In this document: positions 27,972-36,429 of the stretch, one piece after another | Layout of the letters: each line of letters begins with the position of its first letter | Numbering within the stretch: position 1 is the stretch's first letter | Virus record (IMG/VR): IMGVR_UViG_3300024350_000252 | Location: 174,048-238,047 of that record | DNA length: 64,000 nt | Reading direction: 5' to 3' (one strand) | Source: a virus | Made by a program: the position numbers and the translations under genes | The notes under the pieces: model-generated | Seen by the model: the letters and a program-made list of their open reading frames with translations, nothing else | The model's database searches: none | Told to the model about the DNA's origin: nothing

Positions 27972-28736
27972 ATGAGCCAACTAGATGAAGAAAAACAGAA
28001 GGTCTATGACTATTGTAAGACCATGCTGGGCGACGGCATGATCGACGTCGAACTAGATCCTATACACTATCAAACAGCCCTTGATAGGTCATTAGCTATT
28101 TTTAGGCAAAGATCGGACAATTCTGTAGAAGAATCTTTCGCATATCTAACGCTGGAAATAGACAAAAACGAGTACATACTGCCTAAAGAAATACAGGTAG
28201 TACGTGAAATCTATAGGCGTTCGATAGGTTCTAGATCCGGCGGCGGCACGGGAGGCACAGTATTTGAACCATTCAATCTAGCCTATACAAATACCTATCT
28301 ATTAAGCTCGACAAACATGGGCGGTCTTCTAACTTATGAACTGTTTGCTCAATATCAAGAACGTGTGGGTAAGATGTTCGGTAGCTTCATACAGTTTACA
28401 TGGCATCCACAAACGCACAAACTGACTATACACCAAAGACCGCGTTCTATGGAACAAGTCATGTTATGGGTTTACAATACTCGCCCAGATCATGCTATCT
28501 TGACAGATACGTATGCTAACATATGGATCAAAGATTACACACTAGCTAACTGTAAAATGATGCTAGGACAAGCACGTGAAAAATTCCAAACTATCGCAGG
28601 CCCAGGCGGCGGAACCAGCCTAAACGGGCAAGCATTAAAACAAGAAGCACAAGCAGATATCGAACGACTGACAGCAGAACTGGTCAACTTTGTACCAGGC
28701 ACTGCTATGGCCGGATATACATTCGTTATTGGTTAA
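27972..28736 (+). CDS. 13: Neck protein (T4 gp13-like)
   Basis: 254 aa against 309 in T4. The N-terminal helices (Val-Tyr-Asp-Tyr-Cys-Lys-x-Met-Leu-Gly-Asp-Gly, then Val-Glu-Leu-Asp-Pro-x-His-Tyr-x-Thr-Ala-Leu-Asp-Arg-Ser) are typical of gp13-type head-completion connectors. So are the Tyr-Leu-Pro-Lys-Glu-Ile-like strand and the C-terminal Trp-Ile-Lys-Asp-Tyr-Thr-Leu-Ala-x-Cys-Lys segment. gp13 binds gp14 and docks on the portal after packaging. In T4 the two are co-directional; here gp14 is divergent. Confidence 0.8.
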   Translation: MSQLDEEKQKVYDYCKTMLGDGMIDVELDPIHYQTALDRSLAIFRQRSDNSVEESFAYLTLEIDKNEYILPKEIQVVREIYRRSIGSRSGGGTGGTVFEPFNLAYTNTYLLSSTNMGGLLTYELFAQYQERVGKMFGSFIQFTWHPQTHKLTIHQRPRSMEQVMLWVYNTRPDHAILTDTYANIWIKDYTLANCKMMLGQAREKFQTIAGPGGGTSLNGQALKQEAQADIERLTAELVNFVPGTAMAGYTFVIG

Positions 28737-28743
28737 ACCACAC

Positions 28744-28772
28744 TTGACAGCAGCATAGACGACCTGTATTAT
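28744..28772 (+). promoter_or_regulatory. Sigma70-type promoter, TTGACA-N17-TATTAT
   Basis: A perfect -35 (28744-28749), a 17-nt spacer and a five-of-six -10 (28767-28772). Expected start is near 28779, and a leader of about 15 nt carries the AGGGGG ribosome site of the dNMP kinase. This marks the kinase as an early gene read by host polymerase inside a late region. Confidence 0.8.
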
Positions 28773-28793
28773 ATACTTTAAACAGGGGGCTCT

Positions 28794-29474
28794 ATGATTA
28801 TAGGTATCTGCGGTTTCATAGGCAGTGGTAAAGACACTATTGCCGACTATCTAGTAAATTTCCATGAATTTAGGCGTGAGAGTTTTGCCAATACTCTCAA
28901 AGATGCGTGTGCGGCTGTGTTTGGCTGGGATCGTACACTGTTAGAAGGAAGAACTAAACAAGCCCGCGAGTGGCGTGAACAGCGCGACGAGTGGTGGAGC
29001 CAACGTCTAGGAATGGATATTACTCCTAGATGGATACTACAATACTGGGGAACTGAGGTTTGCCGCAGGGGTTTCCACGACGATATCTGGATTGCCAGTT
29101 TAGAAAATAAACTGCGTAACAGCAAAGACAATGTTGTTATAAGCGACTGCCGCTTCCCAAACGAAATTACCAGTATCAAGAACGCAGGCGGCAAGATTAT
29201 TTGGGTACAGCGCGGTCCCTTACCGGATTGGTACGATCTTGCTGTTCAAGAAAATGTACACGGCTCTGAAGAAGCTAAGTTTGAATTGATCAAGCGTAAA
29301 GTACACGCCAGCGAAACCAGTTGGGTTGGAACAGATTTTGATGTCATCTTAGACAACAATGGTACTATTGACGAGCTGTATAAACAGGTCAAAAGTCTGG
29401 TGTTAGATCTCCCTGACGCCAACGAACGTTCTCTTTATGTAGGACTCTCTGACAGTTTGCGCATACTGACTTGA
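28794..29474 (+). CDS. 1: Deoxynucleoside monophosphate kinase (T4 gp1-like)
   Basis: 226 aa against 241 in T4. The P-loop Gly-Phe-Ile-Gly-Ser-Gly-Lys-Asp-Thr is at residues 7-15, followed by Ile-Ala-Asp-Tyr-Leu. A Phe-Ala-x-x-Leu-Lys-Asp-Ala motif, a Thr-Pro-Arg-Trp-Ile-Leu-Gln-Tyr-Trp-Gly-Thr-Glu core and a Val-Ile-Ser-Asp-Cys-Arg-Phe-Pro-Asn-Glu strand match the phage dNMP kinases. The enzyme makes dNDPs for DNA synthesis. The last 86 bases overlap the 3' end of the opposite-strand zinc protein gene. Confidence 0.85.
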   Translation: MIIGICGFIGSGKDTIADYLVNFHEFRRESFANTLKDACAAVFGWDRTLLEGRTKQAREWREQRDEWWSQRLGMDITPRWILQYWGTEVCRRGFHDDIWIASLENKLRNSKDNVVISDCRFPNEITSIKNAGGKIIWVQRGPLPDWYDLAVQENVHGSEEAKFELIKRKVHASETSWVGTDFDVILDNNGTIDELYKQVKSLVLDLPDANERSLYVGLSDSLRILT

Positions 29475-29724
29475 GATTGCTAGGGCGGCAATTATCGAGA
29501 TTTTCGTCTATATGATAGACCGCAAAAACTTCTTTGTGAGGAGATTTAAATCCGCATCGATCACACTGAAGTTTCAAACGGTACCCTGCTCTATACCATC
29601 TAGGGATACCGTGATTTTTTCCATGCTTTAGGCAAATTTCACATAGTGACCTATAATAGGTCTTGCCATTTTTATGGTAGTTGACTGCTGCCGGCCTAAA
29701 TCCGCAGCTACAAAGCGGTCTCAT
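29389..29724 (-). CDS. HNH-like zinc protein
   Basis: 111 aa with four cysteine pairs: C5/C7, C28/C31, C54/C57 and C88/C91. His71-Ile-Asp73-x-Asn75 followed by Asn-Leu-Lys-x-Val-Cys-Ala-Asn-Cys resembles the core of HNH endonucleases. The first His of the HNH motif is replaced (Ala-Val-Tyr-His), so nuclease activity is uncertain. A similar small protein sits beside tail genes in other marine T4-like phages. It has its own minus-strand late promoter. Confidence 0.65.
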   Translation of the reverse strand: MRPLCSCGFRPAAVNYHKNGKTYYRSLCEICLKHGKNHGIPRWYRAGYRLKLQCDRCGFKSPHKEVFAVYHIDENLDNCRPSNLKSVCANCQRVLHKENVRWRQGDLTPDF

Positions 29725-29729
29725 AAAAA

Positions 29730-29737
29730 TATTTACC
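29730..29737 (-). promoter_or_regulatory. T4-type late promoter (GGTAAATA), 5 nt before the HNH-like gene
   Basis: On the minus strand TAAATA is followed by TTTTT and the ATG at 29724. No ribosome site fits in that space. Confidence 0.6.
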
Positions 29738-29788
29738 CTTTTCTACCCCTTTAGAACTAGTTATAAAGGTACATTTTCTCCAAAACAC

Positions 29789-29796
29789 GCTAAATA
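29789..29796 (+). promoter_or_regulatory. T4-type late promoter (GCTAAATA) for the tail sheath
   Basis: TAAATA ends 35 nt before the gp18 ATG. The leader carries a CAGGAG ribosome site at proper spacing, which suits a very highly expressed gene. Confidence 0.6.
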
Positions 29797-29830
29797 TTTT
29801 AACAAGATTTAACCTTCAGGAGATAACGGA

Positions 29831-32800
29831 ATGGCCCTTCAATCACCAGGCGTACAGGTTACGGTAGTTAACGAAAGTTACTACACAACAAACACACAGG
29901 GGACAGTACCTCTGTTTGTCGTAGCTACTGCGCAAAACAAGAACAACTCTAGCGGCACAGGTATTGCTGCTGGCACACTAAAAGCAAACGCAGAATCAGT
30001 TTATACAGTAGCTAGTCAAAGAGAGCTATCAGACTATTTTGGAACACCAAAATTCAAGACAGCCATCGACGGCAGTCCGATACACGGTGCTGAACAAAAC
30101 GAATATGGCTTACAAGCAGCATACAGCTTCTTGGGCGTTTCAAATCCTGCTTATATTGTAAGAGCGGATCTAAACCTAAATGAACTAACAGCACAAGATA
30201 AAGCTCCTGGTTCTGAACCAGCAAATGGTCAATGGTGGCTAGATACTGCTAGCACACAATGGGGTATCTTTGAATGGGATTCAACACCCGTTAGATTGAA
30301 TGGCCAAAAATTCGTACACAAAGTACCTACCGTAATCAACGATACTGACGTTGATATGCTAGACGACGTTGGCGGAGTTATGTATCCAAAAGCCAGCGTG
30401 GGCAAGTCAGGAGATTACGCTGTAGTTTCCGCTTCTGATGTGATTAGATATTTTTACAAAGGCACAGATTATACAACTTCAGGTAATCCTATTTCATGGC
30501 AGCTAATCGGTACCAAACAATGGAGAAAGTTTTGGCCAACATTTGTTTCAGCTGGATATAACCCTCCAACAAGTGGTGATATCAGCATAACAATCAATGG
30601 TAGATTAGTAACAGTACCTAACAACAGCACATTAAATGACGTAGTCACTTTGATCAATTCGTTAGTTATCACTGGAGTCAAAGCAGCCAATATTGGTGGA
30701 AATCTAAACTTGTTCGTCACTGACAAGACTGACGATGTAGGCGACTCTACAGACAGTATTTTGATCCTTATGGAGGACAGCACTGTTGGTTCAGTTGCTG
30801 CTTTGTTTGATGTACCAGCAGGCGAATACTTTGGTCCAGAATTGACCATAGCTCCACATACTTCAGTTCCACAGTGGAAGGCCGGAGACTCATATCCAAG
30901 ACCAAGCGGTTCTGTATGGGTTAAATCTACAGATCCAAATCTAGGTGCTAGATACAGGATCAAGAAATATAATTCTTCTACTAAAGCATGGGCAGAAGTG
31001 CGTACAGGCCTAAATGCCACTCCTCAAGCTGCTATCTATGCGTTAGATAGAACAGGTGGCGGAGTTAATATTCCTGTAGATCAAGTATTCGTACAATATA
31101 ACTATTCAGAAGATACTGGATATGATAATACTCCACAAACTACCAGCTTCAAGATTTTCGTAAGAAAGAATGCTGGTGTAAATGCTACAAGTATCACTTC
31201 AGATGCTGTAACTAACCAGCTATCAGCAGGTTCAAAGACTATCTTTATCCGTGAAAGTCTAAAAGGCAGTCCTACACTCGGTCCGGTAACACAGATTAAC
31301 TTTACCGCAGCTGGTAATTCAGCAGATGCTAATGCGATCGCTGTAGCTATCAACTCTTCTTCACTGACCAATATCAGAGCATCTGTTGCATCAGGTAGAT
31401 TGACTATCGTACACACATTAGGTGGCGAATTTAGAATCACTGATACTTCAGGAGCATTGGCTGCGATTGGTTTTACAACATTCAACTATGAAGATGGTTC
31501 AGGTACACCAAATCTATATGCTGTGCCAGCAGGTTCTGTAGTAGACGAAAATGATGTTGAAGTTCTCGAAACTTTCGTAGCATCTAGCTGGTTGCCACTG
31601 GCTGGATCATTGACTGGTTACATTTCTGCTAAGAATGCTCCAGAAGCCGAAGCTAGCGACGGTCAGCTTTGGTATTCGAATGTAGTTAATGAAGTGGATA
31701 TCATGATTCATAACGGAACTACTTGGGTTGGATACCTAGATAGTACTTCACCATACTACAAAGGTTCTTCAAGTCAACAAACAGACCCAAGTGGTCCTAT
31801 CGTAAGTGCTACACGCCCATTGCTACAAAGCGACGGTACAGTATTGGTTACTGGAGACATTTGGATTGATACCAGCGATTTGGAAAATTATCCAGTGATC
31901 TATAGATTTAACAATGATTTATCAGATACTCCTGTAGCAAACAGATGGGTATTGATAGACAACACAGACCATACATCAGAAAATGGTGTATTGTTTGCTG
32001 ATGCTAGAGCAGGAACTACAGGTGGTGATGCTACTACAGCACCATCCGGCACTATCAAAGAATTGTTAGTCAGCAACTTCGTAGATTTCGATGCCCCAGA
32101 TCCAGCACTATATCCACGTGGTATGATGCTATGGAATACACGTCGTAGCGGTTTCAATGTAAAAGTTTATAGACATACTTACGTAGATACCACAGCAGAC
32201 AACATAAGATTCAATGACGAATCGATGGCTCTATACCATAGATCGCGCTGGGTTACAGAATCAGCTGATAAGTTTGGTCGTCATGCTCAGCGTCATGTTG
32301 TAGTAACGGCTCTCAAGAAAGTTATAGCTACTAGCCAGCAGCTAAGGGAAACTGAAGTGAGACAGTTTAACTTGCTAGCTTGCCCAGGCTATCCAGAAGT
32401 ACTACAAAACTTGATCGATCTAAACGCAGATCGTGGCGATACAGCGTTTATCGTTGGTGATTCACCATTCAGATTGCCAGCAGATTCGACTTCATTAACC
32501 AGTTGGGGTACTAACGCAAAAGGCGCAGCAGATAACGATGAAAATTCATTAGTATCTTATGATGCTTATACGGCTGTATTTTATCCAAGCGGATTGACCA
32601 CAGATAACGTGGGCAATTCAGTAGTAGTACCTGCTAGCCACATGATGCTCAAGACTATGGCTGTCAGCGATCAAGTAAGTTACCCATGGTTTGCTCCAGC
32701 AGGTATACGTCGCGGCGCTATTACTAACGCAACATCGGTTGGTTATATCGATAAGACAACCGGATCTTTCAAGACTGTAGCTCTAACAGAAGGACAAAGA

Positions 32801-33229
32801 GATACTCTTTACAATGTTGGGGTTAACCCATTAACATACTTCAACGGTGTTGGACTAGTCAACTATGGTCAAAAGACCCGTGCTAACACAGCTTCTGCGC
32901 TAGATAGGATCAATGTAGCAAGACTTGTGATTTATCTAAGAACACAGCTAAACAAATTAGCAAAACCATATGTGTTTGAGCCAAATGACAAGATCACACG
33001 TGACGAAATCAAGCAGGCAGTTGAAAGTCTATTGTTAGAACTAGTTGGTTTAAGAGCTCTATATGACTATGCCGTTGTTTGTGACGAAACAAACAACACA
33101 CCTGATAGAATCGATCGAAACGAACTGTATGTTGATATTGCTATTGAACCAGTCAAAGCAATTGAGTTCATCTACATTCCATTGAGATTGAAGAACACAG
33201 GAGAAATTCAACAATCCTCGACTAGATAA
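29831..33229 (+). CDS. 18: Tail sheath protein (T4 gp18-like), enlarged
   Basis: 1132 aa against 659 in T4. The start (Leu-Gln-Ser-Pro-Gly-Val-Gln-Val) is the usual sheath opening, followed by Gly-Leu-Gln-Ala-Ala-Tyr-Ser-Phe-Leu. The C-terminal 300 residues are the conserved sheath core (Ala-Leu-Lys-Lys-Val-Ile-Ala-Thr-Ser, Asn-Leu-Leu-Ala-Cys-Pro-Gly-Tyr-Pro-Glu, Tyr-Pro-Trp-Phe-Ala-Pro-Ala-Gly-Ile-Arg-Arg-Gly). Between about residues 130 and 770 lies a long beta-rich insertion with Trp-Trp-Leu-Asp, Leu-Trp-Tyr-Ser and Asp-Ile-Trp-Ile-Asp-Thr-type repeats, probably surface domains decorating the sheath. Confidence 0.92.
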   Translation: MALQSPGVQVTVVNESYYTTNTQGTVPLFVVATAQNKNNSSGTGIAAGTLKANAESVYTVASQRELSDYFGTPKFKTAIDGSPIHGAEQNEYGLQAAYSFLGVSNPAYIVRADLNLNELTAQDKAPGSEPANGQWWLDTASTQWGIFEWDSTPVRLNGQKFVHKVPTVINDTDVDMLDDVGGVMYPKASVGKSGDYAVVSASDVIRYFYKGTDYTTSGNPISWQLIGTKQWRKFWPTFVSAGYNPPTSGDISITINGRLVTVPNNSTLNDVVTLINSLVITGVKAANIGGNLNLFVTDKTDDVGDSTDSILILMEDSTVGSVAALFDVPAGEYFGPELTIAPHTSVPQWKAGDSYPRPSGSVWVKSTDPNLGARYRIKKYNSSTKAWAEVRTGLNATPQAAIYALDRTGGGVNIPVDQVFVQYNYSEDTGYDNTPQTTSFKIFVRKNAGVNATSITSDAVTNQLSAGSKTIFIRESLKGSPTLGPVTQINFTAAGNSADANAIAVAINSSSLTNIRASVASGRLTIVHTLGGEFRITDTSGALAAIGFTTFNYEDGSGTPNLYAVPAGSVVDENDVEVLETFVASSWLPLAGSLTGYISAKNAPEAEASDGQLWYSNVVNEVDIMIHNGTTWVGYLDSTSPYYKGSSSQQTDPSGPIVSATRPLLQSDGTVLVTGDIWIDTSDLENYPVIYRFNNDLSDTPVANRWVLIDNTDHTSENGVLFADARAGTTGGDATTAPSGTIKELLVSNFVDFDAPDPALYPRGMMLWNTRRSGFNVKVYRHTYVDTTADNIRFNDESMALYHRSRWVTESADKFGRHAQRHVVVTALKKVIATSQQLRETEVRQFNLLACPGYPEVLQNLIDLNADRGDTAFIVGDSPFRLPADSTSLTSWGTNAKGAADNDENSLVSYDAYTAVFYPSGLTTDNVGNSVVVPASHMMLKTMAVSDQVSYPWFAPAGIRRGAITNATSVGYIDKTTGSFKTVALTEGQRDTLYNVGVNPLTYFNGVGLVNYGQKTRANTASALDRINVARLVIYLRTQLNKLAKPYVFEPNDKITRDEIKQAVESLLLELVGLRALYDYAVVCDETNNTPDRIDRNELYVDIAIEPVKAIEFIYIPLRLKNTGEIQQSSTR

Positions 33230-33230
33230 G

Positions 33231-33254
33231 ATTTAGGGGATTTATCCCCTAAAT
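33231..33254 (+). other. Perfect hairpin between gp18 and gp19
   Basis: ATTTAGGGGA / TCCCCTAAAT, a 10-bp perfect stem with a TTTA loop, one base after the gp18 stop. No T-run follows, so it may be a weak terminator, a 3' stabiliser of the sheath mRNA or an RNase site. Confidence 0.7.
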
Positions 33255-33260
33255 TGGATT

Positions 33261-33268
33261 GATAAATA
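33261..33268 (+). promoter_or_regulatory. T4-type late promoter (GATAAATA) for the tail tube
   Basis: The core ends 23 nt before the gp19 ATG; AACGGAG in the leader is the ribosome site. Confidence 0.65.
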
Positions 33269-33290
33269 ATTATAACGGAGCAAAAATAAT

Positions 33291-33932
33291 ATGGCGATTT
33301 CAACACTATCAAAACTAACAGTGCCGTTAGCTTCAGACCAAAGTTCAGCAACTCAAGGTCTGTTGATGCCAAAGCTCAAGTATCGCTTTAGAGTGGTACT
33401 AAGTGGATTTGGTGCTAATGGTTCTGTAGCTACAGAATTAACTAAGCAGGTCGTAGACGTAACTCGTCCTAAGGTCAGCTTTGAAGAAATGGAAATTCCT
33501 ATCTACAACAGCAGAATTTATCTGGCTGGTAGACATCAATGGGAAGCGATCACTTTAAATATCAGAGATGATGCTAGTGGTGCTGTACAGAGACTGTGCG
33601 GTGAGCAGGTACAGAAGCAGTTTGACTTCTTTGAACAGGCATCTGCTGCTTCAGGTCAGGACTATAAATTTACTACCAGAATCGAAATCTTAGATGGTGG
33701 TAACGGCGCACAAACACCAAATGTTCTTGAAACATTTGAAGTATATGGCTGTTTTGTACAAAATATCGATTACGGTGAACTTGCGTATGGTACAAACGAA
33801 GCAGCTCAGATACAGTTGAGCATCAGATATGATAACGCTATCCAGTACAGAGGCGGATCAGTAGATGGCATCGGACGTAACATCGGTGCTAGAACTATCG
33901 GTTCACTAACTACAGGCGGCGGTAATATCTAA
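33291..33932 (+). CDS. 19: Tail tube protein (T4 gp19-like)
   Basis: 213 aa against 163 in T4. It directly follows gp18. Features are Tyr-Arg-Phe-Arg-Val-Val-Leu near the start, Thr-Lys-Gln-Val-Val-Asp-Val-Thr-Arg-Pro-Lys-Val-Ser-Phe-Glu-Glu-Met, Tyr-Leu-Ala-Gly-Arg-His-Gln-Trp-Glu and the strand Phe-Glu-Val-Tyr-Gly-Cys-Phe-Val-Gln-Asn-Ile-Asp-Tyr-Gly. These are hallmarks of the tube fold, which stacks as hexamers inside the sheath. Confidence 0.9.
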   Translation: MAISTLSKLTVPLASDQSSATQGLLMPKLKYRFRVVLSGFGANGSVATELTKQVVDVTRPKVSFEEMEIPIYNSRIYLAGRHQWEAITLNIRDDASGAVQRLCGEQVQKQFDFFEQASAASGQDYKFTTRIEILDGGNGAQTPNVLETFEVYGCFVQNIDYGELAYGTNEAAQIQLSIRYDNAIQYRGGSVDGIGRNIGARTIGSLTTGGGNI

Positions 33933-33954
33933 AATAATCCGTTGAATTCGCCTT

Positions 33955-33987
33955 AAAAAGCCCAGCTTAAAACCTGGGCTTTTTTTA
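33955..33987 (+). terminator. Rho-independent terminator after gp19
   Basis: AAAAAGCCCAG / CTGGGCTTTTT with an 8-nt loop and a run of T. It is followed at once by a new late promoter. Confidence 0.9.
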
Positions 33988-33989
33988 TT

Positions 33990-33997
33990 AATAAATA
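33990..33997 (+). promoter_or_regulatory. T4-type late promoter (AATAAATA), 5 nt before the gene at 34003
   Basis: TAAATA, then ATGTT, then the ATG. The preceding terminator cuts off read-through, so this gene depends on the promoter and would have almost no leader. Confidence 0.65.
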
Positions 33998-34002
33998 ATG
34001 TT

Positions 34003-35121
34003 ATGGCAAACTATTTCACACGATTCTTAGTCGGTCTAGGACAAGGACTAACAAACCCCAAAGGCAACATGGGGGACTTCCAACATGCATCTAGAGTATT
34101 TGTAGATAATACGTTCCGTCTAGCACCAAGGACTAAATTTACATTTCATGTATACCTTGATATAAATCCTCTAGCTCTACAAGCTTCTAATTGGAAAGCA
34201 CAGCATCATAAAGAAGCAGGAATGTTAGTAAAAACAGCCGACCTTCCTAAATTTACATTACAAACAGAAGTCAAAAATCAGTATAATAAAAAGAAAATAG
34301 TTTACAAAGACATCACATACGATCCAGTTAATATCACGTTCCATGACGATAATCTAGGTCTTATAAATTCTTTATGGGCACAGTATATGGCCTATATCAG
34401 TCCCGATCGACTAAATCCTAGAGCAGCGTATAACGCAAAATCTATTAATGTATATAGATCTACAGGACAAGGATCAGTAACAGCCGACGAAGCCAGGGAT
34501 GGCGCAACTACGACAGGCAGTACTGGGGGCGGATTTGATTTTTATAGATACGGTCTAGACAAGGACGGATACACAGAACCGTTCTTTAGATCGATTACCA
34601 TTTATACATTAGCAAGAAAACGATTCAACAGTTATACGTTGGTTAATCCTATGATAACCTCGTGGACTACTGGTCAGATGGATTATAACCAAAGCAATGG
34701 TATGAACGAAATGACCATGAGCTTACAGTATGAAACTGTTTTTTATGGTTATGGAACTGTCACCAGGGGAGTAGAACCAAATGGCTTTGCTGACCTACAT
34801 TATGACACCGCACCTAGCCCGTTGACTATAGGTGGTGGTGGCACCAGCACTGTTTTTGGACCAAATGGTGTCCTTGGAGGATTATATGGTTCAGGACTCG
34901 CCGGAGCGCAACTGATATTCAGGAATGATTTTGGAAATATCAACGGAACACCAAACTTCTTCGGTGCAGCCATTAATGCTATTAATACCTATAGAAGTCT
35001 TTCTAATATTAACCTCAATACTATCAAGCAAGAAGCTGTAAACATACTAACAGTGCCTAACAATTATGTCAATAATTTAGGACCATTGCCTGGGGTAGTT
35101 ATTAATTCAGGACCAAGATAA
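34003..35121 (+). CDS. Second tail-tube-like structural protein (gp19/gp48/gp54 fold family)
   Basis: 372 aa. The centre (Leu-Pro-Lys-Phe-Thr-Leu-Gln-Thr-Glu-Val-x-Asn-Gln-Tyr-Asn-Lys-Lys, then Tyr-Asp-Pro-Val-Asn-Ile-Thr-Phe-His-Asp-Asp) is the pattern of the tail-tube and tube-initiator family, followed by Trp-x-x-Tyr-Met-Ala-Tyr. T4 gp48 and gp54, which start tube assembly on the baseplate, share this fold; cyanophages carry a similar protein. The last 90 residues are Gly/Asn-rich. Whether it is a tube initiator or a neck-proximal tube cap cannot be decided from sequence alone. Confidence 0.62.
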   Translation: MANYFTRFLVGLGQGLTNPKGNMGDFQHASRVFVDNTFRLAPRTKFTFHVYLDINPLALQASNWKAQHHKEAGMLVKTADLPKFTLQTEVKNQYNKKKIVYKDITYDPVNITFHDDNLGLINSLWAQYMAYISPDRLNPRAAYNAKSINVYRSTGQGSVTADEARDGATTTGSTGGGFDFYRYGLDKDGYTEPFFRSITIYTLARKRFNSYTLVNPMITSWTTGQMDYNQSNGMNEMTMSLQYETVFYGYGTVTRGVEPNGFADLHYDTAPSPLTIGGGGTSTVFGPNGVLGGLYGSGLAGAQLIFRNDFGNINGTPNFFGAAINAINTYRSLSNINLNTIKQEAVNILTVPNNYVNNLGPLPGVVINSGPR

Positions 35122-35123
35122 TT

Positions 35124-35504
35124 ATGGCTGAGACTACTTTTAGTAATTTACCACCTGTACCTAAAACAGACAGCACCGCAAGAACTCTCTTGTATTATAA
35201 TAACTATGCGGATAAAGGTCAGGAATATAAAGCCGAAGATGTAGATTCAACTGTAGGTTTTCTAACGTCTAAAGGATTTAGCAATACTGCTGCTACTACT
35301 ACTGCTATGGTTTTGTTGCGTCAAGCCAAAGTAGATCAACTGTCTACATATTCTTTGTTAGAAACACTAAAAGGATTAGACAGTCTTCAATTAAGTTTTC
35401 TAGTTGGTCAGATCCTGAATCAAAATCGTTCACCGACTTCGGCATTGGGATACCGAGCTACTGCTGCTGTACAAACTTATCAGAATAGAAATATATTACC
35501 CTGA
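35124..35504 (+). CDS. Hypothetical protein of the late tail operon
   Basis: 126 aa, starting 2 nt after the tube-like gene and overlapping gp4 by 1 nt, so translationally coupled. It is mostly helical and Ala/Thr/Leu-rich. Central segment is Leu-Leu-Glu-Thr-Leu-Lys-Gly-Leu-Asp-Ser-Leu-Gln-Leu. No known family recognised; a small virion or assembly protein is likely. Confidence 0.6.
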   Translation: MAETTFSNLPPVPKTDSTARTLLYYNNYADKGQEYKAEDVDSTVGFLTSKGFSNTAATTTAMVLLRQAKVDQLSTYSLLETLKGLDSLQLSFLVGQILNQNRSPTSALGYRATAAVQTYQNRNILP

Positions 35505-35944
35505 TGCCTAGATTTGCCCAAGGTCACTTTACTATGAAAAACCCCGATAAGTATATCGGGAAAAAAACTCCACTAGCACGTAGCAGTTGGGAGTTTGTTT
35601 TTATGAAAATGCTAGATGAGCATCCAGGTGTACAAAATTGGGCTAGCGAAAGTATACAGATACCCTATAGGGATCCATTAACTGGTAGATATACGATTTA
35701 TGTTCCTGATTTTTTTATAGTTTATGTAGATAAAGATAAAAAGAAACATGCTGAGCTTGTAGAAATAAAACCAGCCAGCCAAACACTAAGAGAAAAAGTG
35801 GGCAAGAGTGTGTTTAATCAAGCACAGTTTATCAAAAATCAAGCCAAATGGGAAGCAGCTAATGCTTGGTGTAGACAGCAAGGGATACGTTTCCGTGTAG
35901 TTAATGAGGGCGATATTTTCCATCAGGGCTCCAAAAAACGATAA
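35504..35944 (+). CDS. 4: Head completion protein with TnsA-like nuclease fold (T4 gp4-like)
   Basis: 146 aa against 150 in T4. It matches gp4 throughout: Gly-x-Phe-x-Met-Lys-Asn-Pro-Asp-Lys-Tyr-Ile-Gly, Arg-Ser-Ser-Trp-Glu-Phe-x-Phe, Trp-Ala-Ser-Glu-Ser-Ile-Gln-Ile-Pro-Tyr, Tyr-Val-Pro-Asp-Phe and Leu-Val-Glu-Ile-Lys-Pro. The Glu (Ser-Trp-Glu), Asp (Pro-Asp-Phe) and Glu-x-Lys residues form the restriction-like nuclease centre. gp4 acts in finishing DNA-filled heads. Confidence 0.87.
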   Translation: MPRFAQGHFTMKNPDKYIGKKTPLARSSWEFVFMKMLDEHPGVQNWASESIQIPYRDPLTGRYTIYVPDFFIVYVDKDKKKHAELVEIKPASQTLREKVGKSVFNQAQFIKNQAKWEAANAWCRQQGIRFRVVNEGDIFHQGSKKR

Positions 35945-35947
35945 GTA
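35940..35947 (+). promoter_or_regulatory. Late-promoter variant (CGATAAGTA region), 5 nt before gp16
   Basis: TAAGTA, one mismatch from TAAATA, overlaps the gp4 stop and is followed by ATTGT and the gp16 ATG, the same spacing as the perfect copies. Confidence 0.4.
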
Positions 35948-35952
35948 ATTGT

Positions 35953-36426
35953 ATGACTAAGAAATTAGAAGAATTGTTCAATTTAGAAGAGTCTTTGCCA
36001 GCAAACGTAGAAACACCAGAAGCTAGCAAGGATAATATCACTTCGTTAGAACGCAGCTATAAAGAAGTAGAGCAGATAGCATCTACACTGCCTGCTATTG
36101 ATGATTTAGAAAGCCTAGACGAAAGCGAATTAGATTCGTTAGCTAAAAAAGCAGAAACTGCCTATGACGATCTAATGGATTTGGGCATGAACGTAGAAGT
36201 ACGCTACAGCGGACGTATATTTGAAGTAGCAGGTACTATGCTTAAGAATGCTATAGATGCCAAGGCTGTTAAGATCAATAACAAACTAAAAGCTGTAGAT
36301 CTCAAGCTGAAAAAGCTGAAAATTGACAGAGATTCCGGTGATGAAGAACCGGGCATGATGAATGGGCAAGGATTTGTTATCACTGATCGTAATGCCTTGC
36401 TCAAAAAACTAAGCGGAAAAGAATAA
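35953..36426 (+). CDS. 16: Terminase small subunit (T4 gp16-like)
   Basis: 157 aa against 164 in T4. The layout matches gp16: an acidic N-terminus with Leu-Phe-Asn-Leu-Glu-Glu-Ser-Leu-Pro, two long central helices (about residues 75-120) that would form the ring coiled-coil, and a C-terminus with Phe-Val-Ile-Thr-Asp-Arg-Asn-Ala-Leu-Leu-Lys-Lys-Leu. gp16 binds DNA for packaging and stimulates gp17. The large subunit is 1.2 kb downstream. Confidence 0.75.
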   Translation: MTKKLEELFNLEESLPANVETPEASKDNITSLERSYKEVEQIASTLPAIDDLESLDESELDSLAKKAETAYDDLMDLGMNVEVRYSGRIFEVAGTMLKNAIDAKAVKINNKLKAVDLKLKKLKIDRDSGDEEPGMMNGQGFVITDRNALLKKLSGKE

Positions 36427-36429
36427 ATA
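36422..36429 (+). promoter_or_regulatory. T4-type late promoter (AATAAATA) overlapping the gp16 end
   Basis: The TAAATA core is followed by TGAGT and then the ATG at 36435, exactly 5 nt. This spacing favours 36435 over the ATG at 36429, whose A lies inside the core. Confidence 0.6.

Noticed and set aside
27939-27980. Longer N-terminus for gp14
   Set aside because: It would cross both late promoters and the gp13 start codon; the ATG at 27938 follows its own promoter.
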